DNA of 64,000 nucleotides from Faecalicatena_A orotica (lineage in GTDB: Bacteria > Bacillota > Clostridia > Lachnospirales > Lachnospiraceae), in assembly GCF_040545875.1 (NCBI RefSeq), contig NZ_JBEPMR010000006.1; one strand, given 5' to 3'. A program made the translations under genes and the position numbers. Below, in pieces: positions 58,347-64,000 of this stretch; position 1 is the first letter of the stretch; each line of letters begins with the position of its first letter. The notes under the pieces were generated by a model. That model had not been told where the DNA came from and did no database searches. It saw nothing but the letters and a program-made list of their open reading frames with translations.

Positions 58347-59306
58347 ATGAAAAAGTGGGGGTTAGCGATCATCGGAATTATCTTAGCAGGTATGACTGTG
58401 TGTGGAGTTCTGGGAAAATATGAAAAAACAAAGGCGGAAGATCATGAAAATGTGCAGATCACGGTTTCTTTCTGTAACATAAAGAACCCAAGGACAACGG
58501 CCATATGGAAGGATGTTCTCGAGAATCTTGATCTTGCTCATTTTACAGTAGAGTGGAGAGATGCGGATTCAGATATGGAGAAACAGCAGACAGATATTCG
58601 GGAGTTGATGGAGTACAGTCCTGAATATCTCGTTGTAATGCCCGTAAAAACAATTGGTCTGGAAGAAGAACTGCGGAAAGTTTCAGAAACAGATACGAGG
58701 ATAATTTTACTGGACCGCAGCATTGCAGGATCGAATGAAATTCCGATTCTGGCAGAAATAAGAACTGACCAGCATTGGGAAGGAGAGGTTTGCGCAAATC
58801 TGCTGAATCAGTATTTTGCCGGCAGGGAAGGGCAGATTCTTGAATTGAGAGGGGAAAGCGGTTCCTCGATCAGCAGAGAACACAGTACGGGTTTTAGAAA
58901 TCAGCTGAGGGAATACGAAAATCTTGAAATCAAAGGCAGTATTGAGGGGAACGGGGACAGAGGAATTGCGCGCAATAATGTGATGAATTATCTTCTGAAC
59001 AGCCCGGGGTCTATAGATGCTATATTTGCAGACACGGATGAGGATGGCATCGGGGCTGTCAGCGCTCTGGAAGAACTGGGGCTGCGAGGGCAGATTCCGG
59101 TGGTATCCATAAATGGAATCAAGGACATAAAGACTGCGATACAGGCAGGCGGGTATTTGGGAACCATAGAAGCTGTTCCCTATATGGGGAAAATACTGTC
59201 TGAACTGATCCAAAAAGACATGCAGGGAACAGAGATCAGTTATGAGAATATTTTACATGGAAGTATATTTACAAAAGAAAATCTGGATGAAATGCAGGGG
59301 TACTGA
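58347..59306 (+). CDS. Membrane-anchored sugar-binding (LacI/RbsB-type) protein
   Basis: A 319-aa protein starting at the ATG at 58347 (AAGGAGG upstream; an ATG at 58254 would add a leader without a site). One N-terminal membrane helix (about 4-22) with no convincing lipobox is followed by a type 1 periplasmic-binding fold (SFCNIKNPRTTAIWKDVLE, ILLDRSI, IDAIFADTDEDGIGAVSAL). The stop lies 3 bp before the sensor kinase gene. This order, an anchored binding protein then kinase then regulator, resembles XylFII-LytS-type three-component sugar sensors, in which the binding protein is a receptor rather than a transporter. Confidence 0.88.
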   Translation: MKKWGLAIIGIILAGMTVCGVLGKYEKTKAEDHENVQITVSFCNIKNPRTTAIWKDVLENLDLAHFTVEWRDADSDMEKQQTDIRELMEYSPEYLVVMPVKTIGLEEELRKVSETDTRIILLDRSIAGSNEIPILAEIRTDQHWEGEVCANLLNQYFAGREGQILELRGESGSSISREHSTGFRNQLREYENLEIKGSIEGNGDRGIARNNVMNYLLNSPGSIDAIFADTDEDGIGAVSALEELGLRGQIPVVSINGIKDIKTAIQAGGYLGTIEAVPYMGKILSELIQKDMQGTEISYENILHGSIFTKENLDEMQGY

Positions 59307-59309
59307 TCT

Positions 59310-61130
59310 ATGAAGAAGAAATCAATTCGTGATAAACTGCTGAAAAACTTTGCGTTGTTTTCCTTGATCCCTGTTATCCTTTTTTGTGTTGTTATGCTGT
59401 TTTATATTCTGGTGAATGTACAGGAGAAGAGGAAAGATGAAATATGTTCGACACTTGGCAATCAGGCGGACCAGATAGATAAGATTCTCCAACAGGCGTA
59501 TCAGATCGGGCAGACGGTTGCAGACGATGAAGCCGTGAACCAGATATTGGCAAATAAGTTTCAAACTGAACAGGAGCAGCATGCCAGTGAAATAAAACTG
59601 AACAGTTTGCTGCTGGGGACATCCGGGTATTTTGATGGTTCCGTAAAAGTATATATAATTGGAGAAAATGGCGGTTTATATAAAAATAGCCCGTACTCTC
59701 TAAAGGAAAAGGAGTATACACAGGAAGACTGGTATACGCTTGTAAAAGAGCAGAAAGAATCTCACTGGTTTGAGCTGCACAGTGAGTCATATTTTGCTGA
59801 GACTGCTGAAACGGAATTTATTTCCCTCGGGATTCCTGTTTCAGAGGCACGGACCGGGCGTATTCTGGGCTGTGTCATGGTAGAGATCGGGGTATCTGAT
59901 ATTCTCAGGAATAGTCATTATGTGGAAGACGGCGGTGAATTATATCTGTTTTATCCGGATACAAAATTCAGGATTGTAGATGAGAAAGTAGAATTATATG
60001 ATAACGACAGGTTAACGTTGATTCAGAAAGACGGACTGGCAGAACAGGAAGAAGTAGAACAACTAAGGCCGGAGGTTCTTAAGACCACGAAGCTTCTGAC
60101 ATATTGGAAAAAAGACTTCCCCCAAAAGAGCTTTGGCGCTGTGTCAGGATATATGACGGCATACCAGCAGATGGATGTGAATGACTGGATTCTGGTTTAT
60201 TTTCTCCCACAGGTTAATTATTACCGTCTCCTGATTGTCGTGGTGACCATTTCACTTTTTGTGACTGCACTTTTGATCGTGGGAAGTGTGTATGTATCGT
60301 ATAAGGTTGCCGGAAGTATTACCAGGCCTATCTTGTCATTAAAGGAAAATGTAGAGAGAGTACAGGAAGGGGATTTTGAAACTACGGTGACCTGTGAAGC
60401 AGAAGATGAAATTGGGGAGCTGGGGGCACAGTTCAATGAGATGGTCGTGGAAATCCGCAATTTGATGGATCGTATCCGGACGGAGCATGAACGACAGAGG
60501 CATTACGAACTGCTGCTGCTCCAGGCACAGATAAATCCGCATTTTTTATATAACACACTCGATTCACTGATGTGGCTGATCCGGATGAAAAATCAGGAGG
60601 ATGCAGAAAATATGCTGGATGCACTGACACGTTTTTTTAAGACCGGACTAAATAAGGGCAGTGAGCGGGTGGCAATTAAAAATGAGATATCCAATGTAGA
60701 GAGTTACCTGACAATACAACTGATGAGATATAAGAAAAAATTGTCATTCTCAATCTCTGTAGATGAAGAAGTAGAGTCGTACATAGTTCCCAAATTGATT
60801 CTCCAGCCTCTGGTTGAAAATTCCATTTATCATGGAATTAAAGGAAAAGATAAGGGAGGGAGCATCGAAATAAAAGGCACGAAAAAAAATGGAAGGGTGA
60901 TCCTGTGTGTAGAGGATACCGGATTGGGAATGCCTCCCAAGCAGCTGGGGAAAATCCAGAGAATGCTGTCGGAAGGTATTGTGGAGGAGTCTGACAGTTA
61001 TGGACTGACAAATGTAAACGAACGGCTGAAGCTGTTTTTCGGAGAAGGCTGTATCATGAAGGTTGACAGCACAGATGGAGTGGGAACGAAGGTGTCCATT
61101 GAGATAAGAGAGGAGTGTATGCATGTATAA
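59310..61130 (+). CDS. YesM-family sensor histidine kinase
   Basis: A 606-aa kinase with membrane helices near residues 12-35 and 305-330, an extracytoplasmic sensor between them (probably dCache-like), a HAMP linker (ILSLKENVERVQEGDFETTV), phospho-acceptor motif QINPHFLYNTLDSLMWL, N box PLVENSIYHG and G box EDTGLGMPP. Its regulator starts 8 bp before its stop. It probably forms a signalling complex with the anchored sugar-binding protein encoded just upstream and controls the uptake operon downstream. Confidence 0.93.
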   Translation: MKKKSIRDKLLKNFALFSLIPVILFCVVMLFYILVNVQEKRKDEICSTLGNQADQIDKILQQAYQIGQTVADDEAVNQILANKFQTEQEQHASEIKLNSLLLGTSGYFDGSVKVYIIGENGGLYKNSPYSLKEKEYTQEDWYTLVKEQKESHWFELHSESYFAETAETEFISLGIPVSEARTGRILGCVMVEIGVSDILRNSHYVEDGGELYLFYPDTKFRIVDEKVELYDNDRLTLIQKDGLAEQEEVEQLRPEVLKTTKLLTYWKKDFPQKSFGAVSGYMTAYQQMDVNDWILVYFLPQVNYYRLLIVVVTISLFVTALLIVGSVYVSYKVAGSITRPILSLKENVERVQEGDFETTVTCEAEDEIGELGAQFNEMVVEIRNLMDRIRTEHERQRHYELLLLQAQINPHFLYNTLDSLMWLIRMKNQEDAENMLDALTRFFKTGLNKGSERVAIKNEISNVESYLTIQLMRYKKKLSFSISVDEEVESYIVPKLILQPLVENSIYHGIKGKDKGGSIEIKGTKKNGRVILCVEDTGLGMPPKQLGKIQRMLSEGIVEESDSYGLTNVNERLKLFFGEGCIMKVDSTDGVGTKVSIEIREECMHV

Positions 61131-62697
61131 ATTGGTGATTGCAGATGATGATGAGATCCAGCTTCAGGGCATGTGCTGTGCATTCCCGTGGGAGGAACTG
61201 GACATTGAGGTGGCCGCGGGAGTGGATGACGGAGATAAAGCGCTAAAGGCAGTTGTAGAGAAGCAGGCTGATGTCCTTCTGACAGATATTAAGATGTCCA
61301 ATATGGACGGACTTAAGCTGACGGAGCAGATACGCACTCTGTGCCCGGATACCCGTGTCGTGATTATGAGTGCCTATGATGATTTCCAGTTTGCCCAGAA
61401 GGCACTGCGGCTCGGGGTGGATGACTATCTTTTGAAACCAATTGACCTTAAGCAGATGCGCGAGACAATGCGCCAGATTGTGTACCAGAAGGAAGAAAAG
61501 AAGAGAAATGAGCAGATACAGAAGAAGAGCAGCAGGCTGGAAGAAATGGTAATGGAGGACGAGGGGATTCTGGAGGAAACATTTTTTCAGAATGTCCTGA
61601 ACCAGAAATACACCAGAACAGTCTGCAGTAAACTGGAGGAACCCTATCTTAGGGGGGCTGGGCAGAAATGGCTGGTAGTTGAGGCACTGTTTGACCATTC
61701 TGAAAAAGAGGACGAGTATAGGAAGATACTCGGGGACGCCGGCAGGGAGAGAGGGTTTAAATATATCCACAGTTTCGGACATCACTTGTTCTGCTGTCTG
61801 TGTGATGAAGAAACGGCAGAGCAGGAAGTATCCAGTTTTGAGGAGGACTGCCGAAACAGGATGAAGGGTGTGGATGCCTGTGTGCCGGTCACGTTTATAG
61901 CAGGACCGGCCGTCTCAGAGCTCTATTACCTGAGTCTGTCATACGAAAAGATCAGACAAATATGCAGTTACCAGTTCAGTGAGGGGAAAGATAAGAATCT
62001 TTCGGAAAAGGATCTGGATAAATATTTTGACCAGAACCATACTGTGAACAAAAGCCTGGTGGAATATCTGGCAAAATTAGTGACGACAGGTTATACGGAT
62101 ATGCTCCATGAATATGTAGGGAGGCTGAAAAATAATCTGAGGTATACAGGCAGTGATTCGATTTTGATGCTTTCCTTTTCTGTGAGCTCGATTCTCGGTG
62201 AGATCAGGAGGATGCCTCAGTTTAAGGAAGAAGAGGAGGAACTAGATGCGCTGTATTACCGGATTATCAAGCAGAAAACACTGGATGATGCAATGGAGCT
62301 TTTAGAAGCAGAGTTAATAAGGCTCACTGAAAATGTGAAGGAAAATGATCCGGCCGGTGTAGAACAGAGCATTGTAAAAGCCTGCGAATATATAGAAGAA
62401 CATTTTTCGGAGCCCGGACTACGGATCGGAGATGCTGCGGCCTATGCCGGGCTGAGCCGGAATTATTTCAGTACCGTGTTTACAGAAGTGACAGGGGAAA
62501 GTTTTACAGATTACCTGATCAAAAGGAGGATGAAAGAGGCGCAGATTCTTCTTATGAACCCTGATTATAAGATTCAGGAGATCGGTTATATGACGGGTTA
62601 TGATAATCCCGCATATTTCAGCGCGGCATTTAAAAAGTTCACTGGAGTAAGTGTATCACAGTATAAGAAAATGATAAAAGGCATGGGCAATCGCTGA
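61123..62697 (+). CDS. YesN-family response regulator, AraC-type output
   Basis: A 524-aa response regulator. The receiver has Asp55 in LLTDIKMSNMDG and Lys in YLLKPIDLK. A long middle part follows, and the C-terminus is an AraC double helix-turn-helix (IGDAAAYAGLSRNYFSTVFTEVTGESF, then TGYDNPAYFSAAFKKFTGVS). It is coupled by overlap to the kinase. The likely target is the promoter of the solute-binding protein at 62853, where an ATAATC-G-GATTAT palindrome (62753-62765) could be its site. Confidence 0.93.
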   Translation: MYKLVIADDDEIQLQGMCCAFPWEELDIEVAAGVDDGDKALKAVVEKQADVLLTDIKMSNMDGLKLTEQIRTLCPDTRVVIMSAYDDFQFAQKALRLGVDDYLLKPIDLKQMRETMRQIVYQKEEKKRNEQIQKKSSRLEEMVMEDEGILEETFFQNVLNQKYTRTVCSKLEEPYLRGAGQKWLVVEALFDHSEKEDEYRKILGDAGRERGFKYIHSFGHHLFCCLCDEETAEQEVSSFEEDCRNRMKGVDACVPVTFIAGPAVSELYYLSLSYEKIRQICSYQFSEGKDKNLSEKDLDKYFDQNHTVNKSLVEYLAKLVTTGYTDMLHEYVGRLKNNLRYTGSDSILMLSFSVSSILGEIRRMPQFKEEEEELDALYYRIIKQKTLDDAMELLEAELIRLTENVKENDPAGVEQSIVKACEYIEEHFSEPGLRIGDAAAYAGLSRNYFSTVFTEVTGESFTDYLIKRRMKEAQILLMNPDYKIQEIGYMTGYDNPAYFSAAFKKFTGVSVSQYKKMIKGMGNR

Positions 62698-62710
62698 TTC
62701 AAAATCATGT

Positions 62711-62745
62711 AATGGCTATATCAGAGGATGGTATAGCCATTTTCT
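62711..62745 (+). terminator. Terminator after response regulator
   Basis: A perfect 10-bp stem (AATGGCTATA at 62711-62720, complement at 62732-62741) followed by TTCTT. Confidence 0.85.
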
Positions 62746-62852
62746 TATTATCATAATCGGATTATATCTAAAGTTTATAGTATCATATTGGATTATCAAA
62801 TGGACAGACTAAATTTATAATAAAGATATCTTAATTGGAAGGAGAAAAATAT

Positions 62853-63887
62853 ATGAAAAAGAAAGTATTAAGCGTATTGATTGCAGCTGCAATGGTTCTC
62901 ACAATGGGAGGGTGCGGACTCGTAAAAACTTCGGATGATGCCCCGGATAAGGGTGGCACTTCGACTAAAAAGGAAGAAGACGGCGGGACAATAAAAGTAG
63001 GTTACACGGTCCAGAGTATGGAAAATGCTTATTTTGTATCCATTGTAGAAGGAATGAAAGCAGCCGCAAAAGAGAAGGGGATTGATCTCGTCGTCGCAGA
63101 TGCGGCTGCGGATGCCTCCAAACATATCAGTCAGATCGAAGACTTTGTTTCTCAGGGGGTTGATGCCATTATCATTAGTCCTGTTGATCAGGAAGCACCG
63201 GCAGACGCAGTTAAGAAGGCTCAGGATGCAGGGATACCGGTCATCAGTCTGGATCAGGAGGTGAAGGGATCGGATGCGTTTTTCGGTATTGATGAGGAAG
63301 AATACGGAAGGCTCGGAGGAGAACTGGCAGGTAAGTGGCTGAATGAAAAGGAGAGTGATGGTACGATTGATGAGATCGTCAATGATGCGGATGAGATTGA
63401 AGTAGTGGTTGTGCGCTATGACCAGATCCCTTCCGTAATCAAACGTGCCGAGGGGCTGAAAAAGGGCCTTGAGGATACTTACACAGGCGATAAGAAGATC
63501 AACTATGTGTATGAGCAGAATGCAGCAGATGCCGATACCGGATATAATCTTTCAGAGACGGCCCTGACGACAAATCCAAAAGTTTCCATGTTTATCTGTA
63601 TCAATGATTCTTCCGCACTTGGTGTGTACGAATCATGTCTGACACACAAGGAGCATACGCCGGACAACACATGCATCATTGGGCTGGATGCTTTGCCGGA
63701 AGCACTCAAGCTGGTTTCACAGGATACGATGTATAAGGGAACCGTTGATATCAAGCCCGCAGAAAAAGGGGCAGACGTATTGGATCTGGTGAAAGATGTA
63801 CTGGAAAATGGACCGAAATCAGAAATGATCGTCTATGATATGAGCCAGGTAACAAAGGATAATATCGGTGACTACGATATCGAATAG
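62853..63887 (+). CDS. Sugar ABC transporter solute-binding lipoprotein (RbsB type)
   Basis: A 344-aa lipoprotein. GGAAGGAG precedes the ATG at 62853; an upstream in-frame TTG at 62835 is unlikely. The signal peptide ends in LTMGGC. The mature protein has a Lys/Glu linker and a type 1 periplasmic-binding fold (VGYTVQSMENAYFVSIVEGMK, DAIIISPVDQEAPADAVKKA, IPVISLDQEV) typical of ribose, galactose or allose binding. The ATPase gene follows 23 bp later, so this is the first gene of a CUT2-type transporter. Ligand by context may be a rare hexose or pentose. Confidence 0.92.
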   Translation: MKKKVLSVLIAAAMVLTMGGCGLVKTSDDAPDKGGTSTKKEEDGGTIKVGYTVQSMENAYFVSIVEGMKAAAKEKGIDLVVADAAADASKHISQIEDFVSQGVDAIIISPVDQEAPADAVKKAQDAGIPVISLDQEVKGSDAFFGIDEEEYGRLGGELAGKWLNEKESDGTIDEIVNDADEIEVVVVRYDQIPSVIKRAEGLKKGLEDTYTGDKKINYVYEQNAADADTGYNLSETALTTNPKVSMFICINDSSALGVYESCLTHKEHTPDNTCIIGLDALPEALKLVSQDTMYKGTVDIKPAEKGADVLDLVKDVLENGPKSEMIVYDMSQVTKDNIGDYDIE

Positions 63888-63910
63888 TATAAGGTGAAAG
63901 GTCGTTAAAG

Positions 63911-64000
63911 ATGGAGCAGAATATACTGGAATTAAGACATATTACAAAGCTTTATCCCGGCGTTGCAGCCCTCGATGATGTCTCCCTGGGATTTTCCCGG
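63911..64000 (+). CDS. Sugar ABC transporter ATP-binding protein, N-terminal fragment
   Basis: The last 90 bases encode MEQNILELRHITKLYPGV followed by AALDDVSLGFSR, which is the usual beginning of RbsA/MglA-type double ATPases; the Walker A motif would follow outside the window. An AAGGTCGTTAAAG stretch precedes the ATG. Completeness cannot be judged because the gene runs off the end. Confidence 0.88.
   Translation, partial: MEQNILELRHITKLYPGVAALDDVSLGFSR

Noticed and set aside
1..64000. tRNA, rRNA, phage or insertion-sequence genes
   Set aside because: No cloverleaf, rRNA core sequence, integrase, transposase or phage structural gene was recognised on either strand.

Overview
The window reads as a chromosomal segment of an anaerobic, Gram-positive Clostridia genome, most likely a gut Lachnospiraceae. 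The grounds are AGGAGG-type ribosome binding sites, moderate G+C, YesM/YesN-type two-component systems beside sugar ABC transporters, a monofunctional CO dehydrogenase, MATE and Gram-positive RND exporters, and no outer-membrane genes. No rRNA, tRNA, CRISPR array, prophage or transposase was seen.

Layout. 1-2.5 kb: the end of a sensor kinase, hisH-hisF and ung. 2.6-4.1 kb: a divergent aldo/keto reductase and MerR regulator around a MerR-type promoter with a 19-bp spacer. 4.1-16.5 kb: an arabinoxylan-oligosaccharide locus (YesM/YesN pair, solute-binding lipoprotein, two permeases, GH51 arabinofuranosidase, two intracellular esterases, GH3 xylosidase; no transporter ATPase gene). 16.8-20.4 kb: an ABC ATPase, a secreted Ig-like membrane-anchored protein and a MacB-like permease. 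20.8-25.2 kb: an Rrf2/IscR-like regulator with a CO dehydrogenase module (cooS, CooF-like ferredoxin, flavin oxidoreductase, rubredoxin); both promoters carry the same 25-bp IscR-like site. 25.3-35.8 kb: two tandem paralogous modules of response regulator, histidine kinase, ABC ATPase and large FtsX permease.

35.9-44.7 kb: an orphan PTS EIIC protein, a small alarmone synthetase, a Zn/Cd efflux island (His-rich P1B ATPase, ArsR/SmtB repressor, second P1B ATPase) with a near-textbook SmtB operator, a TPR lipoprotein, mnmM and a second Rrf2 regulator. 44.7-54.5 kb: hflX, a MATE exporter, a minus-strand pair (SDR and a PduB-type microcompartment shell protein away from any shell locus), a 1276-residue RND exporter with a coiled-coil insertion, a small alarmone hydrolase gene broken by an in-frame TAG, and an asparaginase. 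54.5-64 kb: an orphan ParA ATPase, AraC regulator, PHP phosphoesterase and ketose 3-epimerase, then an anchored sugar-binding protein with a YesM/YesN pair and the start of a ribose-type ABC transporter.

The most interesting points are the shared IscR-like operator that links the Rrf2 regulator to CO dehydrogenase, the stray PduB-type shell protein paired with an SDR, the RND pump with a built-in coiled coil, the probable three-component sugar sensor at 58.3-62.7 kb, the tandem kinase/ABC modules of which one kinase has no membrane segment, and the amber-interrupted alarmone hydrolase. A palindromic dispersed repeat (three copies, each just before a gene start) also stands out.
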